Positions 53,942 to 63,577 of a stretch of DNA of 64,000 nucleotides are shown here, in pieces. Source of the stretch: Bacillota bacterium (GTDB lineage: Bacteria > Bacillota > Clostridia > Lachnospirales > Lachnospiraceae); NCBI GenBank assembly GCA_023414355.1, contig JAEZOB010000055.1, forward strand, positions 1 to 64,000, given 5' to 3'. The notes under the pieces are model-generated. The model was not told the origin of the DNA and did no database searches. It worked only from the letters and a program-made list of their open reading frames with translations. The position numbers were made by a program, and so were the translations under genes. Numbering within the stretch: position 1 is the stretch's first letter; each line of letters begins with the position of its first letter.

Positions 53942-54466
53942 TTATAAAGTGCTACAGTCCAGCGAATAAACTTTATGTAGATAATCCATCCCCCGAAAGG
54001 TACAATAATACTCATTTCCGCTAAATTGAAATCCTAACCGTTCAACAAGCTTCACAGAATTCCGGTTTTCAATATAGATATGCGCATTGATTTGTTTGAC
54101 TTTCAGTTCTCGTATGATGACGTTCACTAAGGCTTTGATTGCTTCCTGCATATATCCGTTTCCCCAAAAGGTTTCCTTCATATCATAACCGATATCGATT
54201 TTATTCTCACTCGGATTAAAGCAATGAAAACCGCAGGTTCCCATCTTTGCATTGTCAGATTTCCTTACTAAAATCCAACGACTTATCCCGAGAGACTTAG
54301 ACTGTACATACATATCTATGATTTCATCAGCCCCGGAAATTTCCGTCAAAGGTTCCTCATCATATAAATATTTTGTTACTTCTTCATCTGAGAATTGTGA
54401 AAAGATAAACTCTCTATCTTCAGCTGAAATGCTTTTTAAAACTAATCTGTCCGTTTCAATATTCAT
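53942..54466 (-). CDS. GNAT-family N-acetyltransferase (RimJ/RimL-like)
   Basis: A 174-residue acetyltransferase: IETDRLVLKSISAEDREFIF start, motif A region IDIGYDMKETFWGNGYMQEAIKALVN, and motif B RNSVKLVERLGFQFSG. This is the protein-alanine/antibiotic acetyltransferase branch. The ATG at 54466 is chosen for the GGGGATTAGTT before it; the frame opens at 54514. Confidence 0.87.
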   Translation of the reverse strand: MNIETDRLVLKSISAEDREFIFSQFSDEEVTKYLYDEEPLTEISGADEIIDMYVQSKSLGISRWILVRKSDNAKMGTCGFHCFNPSENKIDIGYDMKETFWGNGYMQEAIKALVNVIIRELKVKQINAHIYIENRNSVKLVERLGFQFSGNEYYCTFRGMDYLHKVYSLDCSTL

Positions 54467-54609
54467 AACTAATCCCCTACCTTTGTTATTCATTTTAACT
54501 ATAAACTTCACCATCTTCTACTATTGTGAAGAATTTTATCAACGATTGCATTCTTTATAAATTTCTTTCTTCGTATGAATTAATAAAAGCCCTATAAAGC
54601 ATATCATGA

Positions 54610-54703
54610 TTTTGCTTTTGTATTTTGCTTTTGTATTTTGTTTTGTATTTTGCTTTTGTATTTTGCTTTTGTATTTTGCTTTGTATTTTGCTTTTGTATT
54701 TTA
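54610..54703. repeat. Short tandem repeat, about seven copies of a 13-base unit
   Basis: Unit TTTTGTATTTTGC is repeated about seven times with small length changes. It lies between two minus-strand genes, 33 bases after the small membrane protein gene, and may vary in copy number. A frame over it (54555-54761) encodes Lys-Ile-Gln-Lys repeats but no real gene. Confidence 0.85.
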
Positions 54704-54735
54704 TCTTACTGTTTCGTATTAATAAAGAATGTTCG

Positions 54736-54966
54736 CTAATTGCCCTTTCTACAATACTCAATTATTAAAATTAGTAATCCAATTATAGTAAATATTATCC
54801 CAAATGCAAATGGCAGTTTCAATTCATAAACAGAAACTACCTTTAATAATCTTGATGAGCTCCAATTAGCTACTGTATCATGTAACATTGTTGATGTAAT
54901 AAGAATGGATAAAACAATCAATATTCCTGATATAAAAAGCACAGAACCTATAATCATTCTTTTCAT
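54736..54966 (-). CDS. Small two-span membrane protein
   Basis: A 76-residue protein with two hydrophobic helices (IIGSVLFISGILIVLSILI and FAFGIIFTIIGLLILII) and a 25-residue outer loop, ending in a short basic tail. The start has GGGAG 11 bases upstream. No family is recognised. It is next to the tandem repeat and two acetyltransferase genes. Confidence 0.65.
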   Translation of the reverse strand: MKRMIIGSVLFISGILIVLSILITSTMLHDTVANWSSSRLLKVVSVYELKLPFAFGIIFTIIGLLILIIEYCRKGN

Positions 54967-55030
54967 AGTAAAATAGTCTCCCTATTATGTATTTCATTTT
55001 ACACAATCAATCCTAAGTACTTTTATAATA

Positions 55031-55558
55031 TTAATTATTTCGAGTCACTGCATAATAATAGCAATGATGGAGTACTCCCCGATAAGAAATATCCTCTACT
55101 TTTTCGATCTTCTTCATGCCACAGTTTCTCATCACCTGAAAGCTGGCTGCATTTTCTTCAAATGCTCCTGCTACTACTTGATGAAACCCCTCTCGAAAAA
55201 GCTCCTCTATGACGGCCTTCAACATTTCAGATGCATAGCCTTGCTTCTGATACTTCGGATGTATTACATACCCTAATTCTATAACTCCATTAGCCATCTC
55301 TACATCATTAACAAAACCAATCAATTGATGATCTATATAGATACCGCGTTCATAGTGCTTCTCTGAAAGAGAATATGCCTGTAGCTTCTTGAACATTCTG
55401 ATTGCATCACTCTCAGTCTCAAAATCAGGTAGTACAAACCCCTCTCTGATTTGCTGGTTCGTCAATAACTCTATCATAGCAGTTTGGTCCTCATCCTGAT
55501 ATGGTTTAATCTCTAATCTCTCTGTCCTTAACACCTTGTTCAATTCGATCCCTCTCAT
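55031..55558 (-). CDS. GNAT-family N-acetyltransferase (RimJ/RimL-like)
   Basis: A 175-residue acetyltransferase: LRTERLEIKPYQDEDQTAMIELL, motif A ELGYVIHPKYQKQGYASEMLKAVIEELF and motif B AASFQVMRNCGMKKI. It belongs to the same broad family as its neighbours but is not a recent copy of them. The ATG at 55558 has no ribosome site; a TTG at 55543, six bases after GAGAGGG, is an equally good start. Confidence 0.87.
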   Translation of the reverse strand: MRGIELNKVLRTERLEIKPYQDEDQTAMIELLTNQQIREGFVLPDFETESDAIRMFKKLQAYSLSEKHYERGIYIDHQLIGFVNDVEMANGVIELGYVIHPKYQKQGYASEMLKAVIEELFREGFHQVVAGAFEENAASFQVMRNCGMKKIEKVEDISYRGVLHHCYYYAVTRNN

Positions 55559-55584
55559 CGTTATATTTATATAAATTTATTTTG

Positions 55585-56076
55585 TCACAGTAATTCTTTT
55601 CTAGCCTGTTCTCTGAAGATATTATATCCCAAAGCCTCCCAACAATTTTTTGCCCCCGAGTTCTTATACAGAAAATTCACTTCCACATACTTTATACCAA
55701 ACTTTCTAAAAAATTGGGTTAAATCCTCTTCCAATCTCTTCATAATCCCATTTCTCTGATAATCCTCCCGGATGTAAGCGGCCGATATATATCCCACTTC
55801 GCTAATTTTTGAAACCGGTAAATGACATCGGATTACTTCTCCCATAATAAATCCAATGATTTTATTCTCATGATCAGCGACATAAATTTTACAGTTTGGG
55901 CTATGATAAAACTCATTTAAATAGTTAGCTGTATCATCAATATTTAGCTCTTCAAAATTCCAATAGTCGTCTCTTGTCTGCTGTTGAATAAAATACACCA
56001 GCTTATTATGTAATGCAGCGATTTCTGGGATATCAGCTATTACTGCTTCCCTATACTGTAGTTCACTTCGTTTCAA
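55585..56076 (-). CDS. GNAT-family N-acetyltransferase
   Basis: A 163-residue acetyltransferase: YREAVIADIPEIAALH start, YISAAYIREDYQRNGIMKRLEEDLTQFF (acetyl-CoA loop) and NSGAKNCWEALGYNIF (motif B). The start is TTG ten bases after AGGGGG. It lies 19 bases upstream... of nothing coupled: the nitroreductase stop is 19 bases before it, so co-transcription with that gene is possible. Substrate unknown. Confidence 0.85.
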   Translation of the reverse strand: MKRSELQYREAVIADIPEIAALHNKLVYFIQQQTRDDYWNFEELNIDDTANYLNEFYHSPNCKIYVADHENKIIGFIMGEVIRCHLPVSKISEVGYISAAYIREDYQRNGIMKRLEEDLTQFFRKFGIKYVEVNFLYKNSGAKNCWEALGYNIFREQARKELL

Positions 56077-56095
56077 TACTTTTTACACCCCCTCG

Positions 56096-56659
56096 TTAAT
56101 AATGCCCCCTGACCGGCTTATCTTTTGTCCTATGCTTTCTCTCAGGGTCGTACTTCTGCCAATAGACCGCCTTTTCATTATACCTGCATCGTCCCGGCTC
56201 TTGATAACTGCCATGTCCAACATACACCATTCCCAAAGGCTTTACGTGCTCCGGCAAGTCAATCAGTTTTTGCATCGTTGCCATTCTGGATAGCACCGGA
56301 TAAATTCCGATCCAAACACTCCCAAGGCCCAGATCCGTTGCCGCCAATAGCATATTTTCGATAGCCGCACTGCAATCACATACCCAGATATCTTTATCCT
56401 GGCTCTTTAAAGCATATTTCATATTACCACATACTACGATAGCCAGCGGAGCATTATATCTTGCAAAAAGCATTTTGTCTCTGATGTTATCCAATACCTC
56501 TCGTTCATTAATAACAACAAACTCCCAGGGTTGAATATTTACTGCCGTTGGTGCTGAGAAAGCCGCCTTTAATAAGGTTTTAATTTCCTGCTCTGTAACT
56601 GTCTCATCAGTATAGTTTCTGATGCTTCTGCGATTAAATATAGCCTCTAAGGTCTCCAT
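56096..56659 (-). CDS. Nitroreductase-family flavoenzyme
   Basis: A 187-residue FMN oxidoreductase: LEAIFNRRSIRNYTDETVTEQEIKTLLKAAFSAPTAVNIQPWEFVVI (FMN-binding start), CSAAIENMLLAATDLGLGSVWIG and the KPLGMVYVGHGS end are diagnostic. It reduces nitro compounds, quinones or flavins with NAD(P)H. Start follows GGTAAATAGGT. It sits between the GNAT and the 5'-nucleotidase-like gene. Confidence 0.92.
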   Translation of the reverse strand: METLEAIFNRRSIRNYTDETVTEQEIKTLLKAAFSAPTAVNIQPWEFVVINEREVLDNIRDKMLFARYNAPLAIVVCGNMKYALKSQDKDIWVCDCSAAIENMLLAATDLGLGSVWIGIYPVLSRMATMQKLIDLPEHVKPLGMVYVGHGSYQEPGRCRYNEKAVYWQKYDPERKHRTKDKPVRGHY

Positions 56660-56681
56660 ACCTATTTACCTTATATCCTTC

Positions 56682-58085
56682 CTAGCTCTGTGAATTGATG
56701 GATTCTTCGTTTCTTAAAACCCATCTATCTTCAAATGCTCTCTCTATAAAGTCTTCTTTCTGTAAGTACTCCTGCAGGATATCTCTTATATACTCCTTTT
56801 TAAAAATCTCATTTCTATTGTTTGCTAAGGATCTGTATCCGGTTCCTCTTTGTAGATAATCTGAGGAGGCTACTGTATACCAATGATCAGCAATCAGTTT
56901 TTTACCATGAATTAATACGTTTAAAATAGTTCTTCCATTATGCTCAATCACTGCATTTGATACATGCAAACTCCCGAGATATTTGCCCCGGAACCCCGGC
57001 CCTCTGCCGTCTGCGTAGCAATAATCCGTGTCCAATGAATTTTGTAAAGCTTCCCATAAATCCTTCCCTTGTATCTCAAAACGGGTCACGTTTAACGGAG
57101 AGGGACATAACTCAATAATCTTTTTTCTTGATACCTTGCCCTTTCTGATTCCTCCATGGATTACACCGCTATTAATCAATCCCAAATCACACTCAAATAC
57201 ATCCCGTAAAGCATCCGCAAGTAGATTGGTTATCGGGTTCTCTTCAACAACATCATGCCATAGATCTGCATCGATTTGGCAAATCGGTTCACTTAATTTA
57301 TCTATTGCTTTTACTTTATTTCTCTTAATAATATCCAGAATTTCTATAGTTTCCTCGCATTCACGAATATCAATATTTCTTCCATCTATCAATTCAACGG
57401 TTCTATTGTTGATCTCAATTTCAAGCTTCCCCAAATGTTCGCCATAAGCACCGGATGTGAATATGATTTTTCCATGTTCAATTTCAGGTTTCTCCATCAA
57501 TATGTGCGAATGACCACCGATGATGATATTTAGACCATAAACTTTTGCTGCAATCTCCCTATCCTTATCCATCCCAAGATGGGAAAGCAAGATACATAAA
57601 TCATAATTTTCTTGATATGTATCTATTTCTTCTTGGATTGCCTCCAAATAATCCTTTGTTGAAAACCCTAACAGTTTAGTAAAGGGTCCCAAATTTGGAG
57701 ATGTCCCAATAATTAATATTCTCAAGTCATTTTTAATGATAATTACACTTTTTCTCACGATTTCTATGGAGGTATGATCAAGTCTAAGTAAATTTGCGCT
57801 TAATAAGGGAATACTTGTATTTTCGGCCATAGACTGTAAGATATCTATCCCCTGAAAGGTCTCATTATTACCGATTGCCAAGGCATCGTATCCTGCATAT
57901 TCCAGTAATTCCATAGCTGCTAATCCGTTTGTTCCTTGCAGCTCAAGTCTTTTAAAATCCGCAAAATCACCTGCATCAAGTATCATTGTATTATGATCCT
58001 TAAGCCTCTTTATTTGGGTAACTATCTTGGCAAAGTTTTCATAGTTACTATGGATATCATTTGTATGTAATATGATCAATTTCAT
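56682..58085 (-). CDS. Cytoplasmic 5'-nucleotidase/metallophosphatase-family protein
   Basis: A 467-residue protein: N-terminal dinuclear metal site ILHTNDIHSNYENFAK, GDFADFKRLELQGT, AIGNNETF and ILLSHLGMD, then GGHSHILME; the C-terminal 5'-nucleotidase domain has VTRFEIQGKDLWEALQNSLD and ASSDYLQRGTGYRSL. It dephosphorylates nucleotides or nucleotide sugars. It lacks the signal peptide most 5'-nucleotidases have, so it acts in the cytoplasm like YunD. The ATG at 58085 has a weak ribosome site; a GTG at 58094 is possible. Confidence 0.88.
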   Translation of the reverse strand: MKLIILHTNDIHSNYENFAKIVTQIKRLKDHNTMILDAGDFADFKRLELQGTNGLAAMELLEYAGYDALAIGNNETFQGIDILQSMAENTSIPLLSANLLRLDHTSIEIVRKSVIIIKNDLRILIIGTSPNLGPFTKLLGFSTKDYLEAIQEEIDTYQENYDLCILLSHLGMDKDREIAAKVYGLNIIIGGHSHILMEKPEIEHGKIIFTSGAYGEHLGKLEIEINNRTVELIDGRNIDIRECEETIEILDIIKRNKVKAIDKLSEPICQIDADLWHDVVEENPITNLLADALRDVFECDLGLINSGVIHGGIRKGKVSRKKIIELCPSPLNVTRFEIQGKDLWEALQNSLDTDYCYADGRGPGFRGKYLGSLHVSNAVIEHNGRTILNVLIHGKKLIADHWYTVASSDYLQRGTGYRSLANNRNEIFKKEYIRDILQEYLQKEDFIERAFEDRWVLRNEESINSQS

Positions 58086-58117
58086 TTTTATCACTCGCTT
58101 TACTATGGATTGAACTT

Positions 58118-59860
58118 CTAAACAGCTGATTTTTCTGCAAACTGTGCCTGATACAGATGATGATAGAGATTTTTATTCTGCAATAAATCTTCATGGGATC
58201 CGGCTTCTATCATCCTTCCTCCCTCCATCAGATAAATGATATCTGCATTTTCAATTGTTGACAAGCGATGGGCAATGATAAGAACCGTCTTATTTTTCAT
58301 CAGTTGTTCCAGTGCAGCTTGTATATGCTGTTCGCTCTGCGAATCAAGAGCTGAGGTTGCTTCATCCAGGAGTAAAATAGGTGAATCTTTTAGGAAGGCT
58401 CTGGCAATAGCTATGCGCTGTCTCTGCCCTCCGGATAGTCGTACCCCTCGCTCGCCAACAAGGGTCTTGTAGCCCTGCTCCAGTTGGCATATAAATTCAT
58501 CCGCATATGCCGCTTCTGCGGCCTGTTTTATTTCTTCTACGGAAGCACCGGGGCGTCCATAGCCGATATTATCCTCAATGGTCCCATCAAAAATATAGGC
58601 ATCCTGCGGAACATAAGCCATAAGTGCTCGAAGCTCTGCTAAGGTCATATCCTTGGCGGCTTTACCGCCAACGGTTATTCTACCCTGGGTTGGTGCATAG
58701 TACCCCAAAAGTAATTTTATCAGTGTACTCTTACCGCCTCCACTCGGACCTGCTACAGCTGCGATCTGTCCCTGCTTCACCGAAAGGCTGATACCTTTTA
58801 GAATTTGCGCATCTTCCAGGTATGAAAATTCAATATCCTCCAATACAATCATATCAGGCGTTGTTGTACCTTCTGCATTTAAGTTTTCCGGTTCAATTTC
58901 GGTTTCCAGCAGCTCAGATACTCGCTTTGCACCAGCCAAAGTCCCTTGCATTCGCACCAGCATACCATTGATTTCCGAAAACATGTTATTGACATTTCCA
59001 AGAAGATAAACCATGGAAACCACAGAGCCAAGAGAGCTGATACCTTTGAGCGCAAGGAAGGAGGCCAGTATTACTACCCCGACGAAATTGATCGAGCTAA
59101 ACAGGAAGTTTCGGCTTTCCATTGCAGCATTCATTTTCGCAAGCTTTAGGTTATGTGTAAGAATTTCGTGATTTACCACATCGGATTTATTCATCATTTC
59201 AGATTCTAAGCCAAGACTTTTCATCGTCATAAATCCACCGATGATATTCGAAATATTCTCGGTATATTGACCCATGCTCTTCTGAACCGCATCATTCGTT
59301 GCACGAATCTCCTTAGTCTGCCCTGTATTGATGCGAACGGATAATAAACCGATGGCAATCAGTAAAATACTTACTCTCCAATCCAGCAAGAACATAACGA
59401 GTGCTGAGCTGATACCGCTTAAGAACCGTACCAATATCATTCGAAACGGCCAGCCATATGCATCCTGCATGGTTCTGACATCATTATTCAGCCTTGATAA
59501 TGTATCTCCGCTGTGATGAGTTTCTGAATACGCAATCGGAAATTTCAAAAGTCTTTCATACAGCTCTACACGAATGAAGGAGGTTGTCTTATAAAAGGAG
59601 GAGAACAAAAAGTACTCCAGCGAGACAAAGCTGATCATACCTGCACCAGAAATAATGAGTGTGATCGCTATTCCCTTATGTAAAATTGCAGGATCCATAT
59701 TCACTGCTGCATCTATCATTAGCTTCATCACGATTGGCATCAGTAGGTAAAAGGATATTTCAACCAGACAATCCAGAGTAATTATAGTTATATACGCAGG
59801 TTTGCTCGGCTTGATATACTTAAATATACTGAAATAATCCTTGATATCTGCTTTTGTCAT
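58118..59860 (-). CDS. ABC exporter, transmembrane plus ATPase domain
   Basis: A 580-residue half-transporter: six membrane helices in residues 15-310, coupling segment SGDTLSRLNNDVRTMQDAYG, and NBD with Walker A GPSGGGKST, LSGGQRQRIAIARA signature, Walker B PILLLDEATSALD and H-loop IIAHRLST. It overlaps the other exporter gene by four bases (ATGA), so they are translated together and most likely form a heterodimer exporting drugs or lipids. The 5'-nucleotidase gene follows 32 bases on. Confidence 0.94.
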   Translation of the reverse strand: MTKADIKDYFSIFKYIKPSKPAYITIITLDCLVEISFYLLMPIVMKLMIDAAVNMDPAILHKGIAITLIISGAGMISFVSLEYFLFSSFYKTTSFIRVELYERLLKFPIAYSETHHSGDTLSRLNNDVRTMQDAYGWPFRMILVRFLSGISSALVMFLLDWRVSILLIAIGLLSVRINTGQTKEIRATNDAVQKSMGQYTENISNIIGGFMTMKSLGLESEMMNKSDVVNHEILTHNLKLAKMNAAMESRNFLFSSINFVGVVILASFLALKGISSLGSVVSMVYLLGNVNNMFSEINGMLVRMQGTLAGAKRVSELLETEIEPENLNAEGTTTPDMIVLEDIEFSYLEDAQILKGISLSVKQGQIAAVAGPSGGGKSTLIKLLLGYYAPTQGRITVGGKAAKDMTLAELRALMAYVPQDAYIFDGTIEDNIGYGRPGASVEEIKQAAEAAYADEFICQLEQGYKTLVGERGVRLSGGQRQRIAIARAFLKDSPILLLDEATSALDSQSEQHIQAALEQLMKNKTVLIIAHRLSTIENADIIYLMEGGRMIEAGSHEDLLQNKNLYHHLYQAQFAEKSAV

Positions 59861-61815
59861 ACTGCTTCCACCCTTTCCAACTGTCGATTATAAAGTCTGG
59901 TATATAACCCATCGGCATTGATCAATTGCTGATGCGTTCCACGTTCTATAATCCTTCCCTGGTCCATCACCATGATCTCATCCACATCCTTAATTGTAGA
60001 AAAGCGATGAGTTACAATCACTGCCGTTTTTCCCACCAGGATACGATTCAATGCTTCCTGAACCTGGGATTCCGATATGGTATCCAGTGCTGATGTAGGT
60101 TCGTCGAGTAAAATGATTGGAGCGTTTTTTAGAAAAGCACGAGCCAGAGCCAATCGCTGTCGCTGACCACCGGAAAGCGTGATTCCTCTCTCACCAAGGA
60201 TGCTGTCTAATCCCTCCGGTAATTCAAGAATAAAATCGAGAGCATTGGCTGCTCCGGCGGCTTGTAATATTTCTTCTTCCGTAGCATCCAATCGCCCCAT
60301 CGCAATATTATACCGGATGGAAGCCGGATAAAGAAACGTATCCTGTGATACATATGATATTTTATCTCTCAACGCAGAAAGCTTCCATTTACTAAGATCA
60401 TATCCCAATAAATTGATGTTTCCCTCCTTATTCTCATAAAATCCTAACATCAGCTTTAGCACCGTACTCTTACCGCAACCACTGGCGCCGACCAGTGCTA
60501 CCATATGGCCATTTCTTACAGTAAAGCTAATGTTATTTAGAACAGTAGCATCGTTTTGGTCAGATTTATCTAGTTTATCTTCTTTATCTGGCTTATCAGG
60601 TATTACGAGTTCATCTGTTTTATCTGGCTTATCAGGTTTATCGAGTTCATCTGCTTTATCTGGCTTATCTGGTTTCTCTTGTTTACCCGATTGATCAGGT
60701 TTCTCTGTCGCCCCTTTTTTATAATCATCCGCGGGGGATTTCGCCTTATCATAGGAAAAAGTAACATTACTGAACCGGATACATTCTTCCTCATCACTTA
60801 CATCAAAATCCATACCATCTTCCCGTTCGGGCCGAGTATCCATAATCTCAAAAAAACGTCTGGCAGATCCCATCGATTGATGAAAGTCAGCTATGATTCG
60901 CGGAATCGCAGCAATAGGCCAGACAATATTATTCAGCAGATAGACAAAAGCCGGCAGCTGTCCGGATGATATTTCCCCCTTCAGCGCTAAGCTGGCACCA
61001 TAGATCAGACAGATCGTGAAGGGAGCCGACCATAGCAGAATATTGAAGATCGGCATGAACTTTAACCTATGTAAACCCCTACTATTGGCTTTGATGCCGG
61101 TATCGATCAAACCTTCAAAACGCTTCAAGAAGTGCCCTTCCAAGCCATATGCTTTTACAATCGGCAATCCTCCGTAAGTATCTGCTGCTAAGGCGTTTGC
61201 TTTTCCGACTGCTGCTGATGCTTCCTTAAAAAACTTTCCCATAGGCCGGGACACAAATGTGGAAATCACTAGAACAGGGGGCATGATGATCAGAGAGCCT
61301 ATTAACAATTTCAGATTGATGGATGCCAGATAGATTGATGTCAGAACAACTGCTATAAGATCGATAATCAGTTGAAACAACCCATCACCTATAAATCTCT
61401 GTAACGCTTCCAAGTCGTTGCTGAACCTTGATATCAGATCACCGGAATGATATTGCTCCATAAAGGGCACAGGCAGCTTCTGTATATGACCAATTGCATG
61501 TTCCCGAACCTCACTCATTACTCGTGAGCGAAATACTCCTGAAATATATGTTCCAAGATACTTAAAAAAGATACCGGCTGCTACTATTCCTACAGTCTTT
61601 AGAAGCAATGCCGTTAATCCATTTGATTTATGATCTATCACTGATCCAACCGATTGGTTGATGATAGCTCCAAAAGCAATGCTGATCAGAGTATTGAGCG
61701 CGGCAACACCAAGATACACATACATCAGCCAGCGAAATTTTCGGGTATAGGTAAGCATTCTTCGTATTAATGATAAGAAAGAGTCTTTCTCTTTCTTGGT
61801 TTTTATTAAGCTCAT
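59857..61815 (-). CDS. ABC exporter, transmembrane plus ATPase domain with repeat insertion
   Basis: A 652-residue half-transporter: six membrane helices (about 25-310), SGDLISRFSNDLEALQRF coupling, and NBD with Walker A GASGCGKS (443-450), signature LSGGQRQRLALARA, Walker B PIILLDEPTSALD and H-loop VTHRFST. Between the A-loop strand (FSNVTFSY, to 355) and the first NBD strand (LNNISF, from 426) lies an unusual insertion of about 65 residues rich in Pro, Asp and Lys repeats (e.g. KPDKPDKADELD). It likely pairs with the partner at 58118-59860. The start follows GGAGAAAGACT. Confidence 0.94.
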   Translation of the reverse strand: MSLIKTKKEKDSFLSLIRRMLTYTRKFRWLMYVYLGVAALNTLISIAFGAIINQSVGSVIDHKSNGLTALLLKTVGIVAAGIFFKYLGTYISGVFRSRVMSEVREHAIGHIQKLPVPFMEQYHSGDLISRFSNDLEALQRFIGDGLFQLIIDLIAVVLTSIYLASINLKLLIGSLIIMPPVLVISTFVSRPMGKFFKEASAAVGKANALAADTYGGLPIVKAYGLEGHFLKRFEGLIDTGIKANSRGLHRLKFMPIFNILLWSAPFTICLIYGASLALKGEISSGQLPAFVYLLNNIVWPIAAIPRIIADFHQSMGSARRFFEIMDTRPEREDGMDFDVSDEEECIRFSNVTFSYDKAKSPADDYKKGATEKPDQSGKQEKPDKPDKADELDKPDKPDKTDELVIPDKPDKEDKLDKSDQNDATVLNNISFTVRNGHMVALVGASGCGKSTVLKLMLGFYENKEGNINLLGYDLSKWKLSALRDKISYVSQDTFLYPASIRYNIAMGRLDATEEEILQAAGAANALDFILELPEGLDSILGERGITLSGGQRQRLALARAFLKNAPIILLDEPTSALDTISESQVQEALNRILVGKTAVIVTHRFSTIKDVDEIMVMDQGRIIERGTHQQLINADGLYTRLYNRQLERVEAV

Positions 61816-61922
61816 AGTCTTTCTCCGATTTTAGTCAAATTTTAATATCAATTCAAGCACAGATCATATGTACAATGCAGATTATCTATGGTTTTAGTTT
61901 CGCAGATCCTGATCACATAATC

Positions 61923-62369
61923 CTAGCACTGCTTTATGAAAGAAACGTGATTCTCTAGTTCAATATAGCCATTTCTTTTATAAAATTGGTATGCCGGCAT
62001 ATTTCGTTCGGTCTGAAGAAAGATGTGCTTCATTCCTTTATTCTTTATGTATATCTCGATTGCCTGCATAAACTGTGTTCCCAGGCCTCGCCCTTGCTCT
62101 TCTGTTTTGATGCAGAATTCATCAATATAATACTCCGTACCGGAATACCAATGTCTGATACTTCCCATAACAAGTCCAACCATAGTTTCATTCTCATAAA
62201 AACCCAGAGCCAAAGAATTGTTATTACCGATCAGGTCAGAGATATATGCATGAAGTTGATTCTGATCGCTCCAATCATCATTCCAAGGCTCATTTGAAAA
62301 AACCTGAAAAAAGAACTCTCTTATTTCTTCTATTTGATCTAAATTAAGTATCCTCAATTCTGCAGCCAT
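61923..62369 (-). CDS. GNAT-family N-acetyltransferase
   Basis: A 148-residue acetyltransferase: LRILNLDQIEEIREFFFQVF start, EFCIKTEEQGRGLGTQFMQAIEIYIKNK (acetyl-CoA loop) and QTERNMPAYQFYKRNGYIEL (motif B). The middle segment with YYIDEFCI is typical of the aminoglycoside-acetyltransferase-like branch. Start follows AAAGGAGAACAAATATT. It ends 107 bases upstream of the ABC start. Confidence 0.88.
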   Translation of the reverse strand: MAAELRILNLDQIEEIREFFFQVFSNEPWNDDWSDQNQLHAYISDLIGNNNSLALGFYENETMVGLVMGSIRHWYSGTEYYIDEFCIKTEEQGRGLGTQFMQAIEIYIKNKGMKHIFLQTERNMPAYQFYKRNGYIELENHVSFIKQC

Positions 62370-62575
62370 AATATTTGTTCTCCTTTAATCTATTGCAGGA
62401 TATCCCTGTCGTGTAAGCTTGTTCTTATTCTACCTTATCGTATACACAACTTCAACATGATTATCTATATTTTTCCATGAAGTCATATTCTAATGAGAAT
62501 CAACACTTTGATCTCCGCGGACACCCCAACTCCAATCACCAATATAAGCATCATATTTTTTCTCAGCATATAAGC

Positions 62576-62678
62576 TTTATTATTACAGTTTTATGCTTGA
62601 AGATTTTTTATTACAACTTTATTATTACAGTTTTATTATTGCAATTTTATTATTGTAATTTTATTATTACATTTTTAT
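62576..62678. repeat. Imperfect tandem repeat with a 14-base unit
   Basis: About six copies of TTTATTATTACAGT with drift lie in the 430-base gap between the GNAT and the cortex hydrolase genes. They could be read as slippage-prone DNA. No promoter or hairpin was clear in the rest of the gap. Confidence 0.6.
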
Positions 62679-62799
62679 CTTTCGTTATCGTATCCTTCCA
62701 AGACTCCCAGAAAACATCTATAGCCATAACCTTGTTCGACCTGTAGTATAGATAGAGCGAAGTAGTAACTGAATTATTGACACACAGAAGGAGGTCACT

Positions 62800-63552
62800 A
62801 TGAAACTATTCAAGAGTATTATTGTTGTAACCCTTTGTTTCTTATTATTATCCCCTGCTGCTGCGGCAAGTGCTGCCAGCTATACTGTCAGAGAGAATGA
62901 CTCTCTATATTCACTAAGTAAGTTATTTGAGACCAGTGTAAATTCCTTGCGGTATTCTAATAATATAAACGAATATAATCTAAAGCCGGGCGCGAAGATT
63001 TATGTTCCGGCACATGTTCATAAAGTAAAGAGCGGTGAAACTTTAAGTAAGATAGCCAATCGCTACGAGATACCCGTAGCTAATCTCAAAAAAGCGAACG
63101 GTAAGAAAGCGACTTCTATCACACCGGGAGTTAAATTAATCATTCCGGGAGAAAAACCGCATAAGAAATCCGATGCTGTGATTTCCTATTCCAATACTGA
63201 TATCGACATGCTGGCAAAGCTGATCGAAGCGGAGGCCTCCGGAGAAACCATGCAGGCAAAAATCGGTGTCGGTGCGGTTGTCATTAACCGCGTTCAGAGT
63301 AAGGATTGGGCACCCTCCGTGTCTAAGGTAATTAATCAGAAATTCGGACCATATTATCAGTTTACACCGGTCAAGATCGGAACAATAAATAATAAACCCT
63401 CTGCTGCATCGAAAAGGGCTGCCTGGATAGCAATGTTTGGTAGTGATCCAAGCAAAGGCGCAATTTATTATTTCGATCAGAGTTCAAAAAATGCATGGCT
63501 CTGGTCTAAACCGCAGACTGCTCAGCTGGACCATATGGTTTTTGCGAAATAA
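62800..63552 (+). CDS. Secreted LysM plus SleB-type cell wall hydrolase
   Basis: A 250-residue exported protein. Signal peptide to about ASA-AS (residues 1-26), LysM 1 (YTVRENDSLYSLSKLFETSVNSL...IYVPA, 28-72), LysM 2 (HKVKSGETLSKIANRYEIP...LIIPG, 74-118), then a Hydrolase_2 (SleB/CwlJ) domain: LAKLIEAEASGETMQAKIGVGAVVINRV (catalytic Glu) and KGAIYYFDQSSKNAW. It cuts spore or vegetative peptidoglycan. Related to germination cortex-lytic SleB. The start follows AGAAGGAGGTCACT. Confidence 0.92.
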   Translation: MKLFKSIIVVTLCFLLLSPAAAASAASYTVRENDSLYSLSKLFETSVNSLRYSNNINEYNLKPGAKIYVPAHVHKVKSGETLSKIANRYEIPVANLKKANGKKATSITPGVKLIIPGEKPHKKSDAVISYSNTDIDMLAKLIEAEASGETMQAKIGVGAVVINRVQSKDWAPSVSKVINQKFGPYYQFTPVKIGTINNKPSAASKRAAWIAMFGSDPSKGAIYYFDQSSKNAWLWSKPQTAQLDHMVFAK

Positions 63553-63577
63553 AGAAGAAATAAAAGCAACTGATAAT

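Noticed and set aside
54555..54761. Minus-strand ORF of 68 codons over the tandem repeat
   Set aside because: Its sequence is just translated repeat units (Lys-Ile-Gln-Lys), it overlaps the real 54736-54966 gene and has no ribosome site.
57028..57447. Plus-strand ORF of 139 codons inside the 5'-nucleotidase gene
   Set aside because: Antisense shadow of a conserved gene with clear motifs.
54610..62678. CRISPR array at the tandem repeats
   Set aside because: Units are 13-14 bases with no unique spacers, and no cas genes are present.
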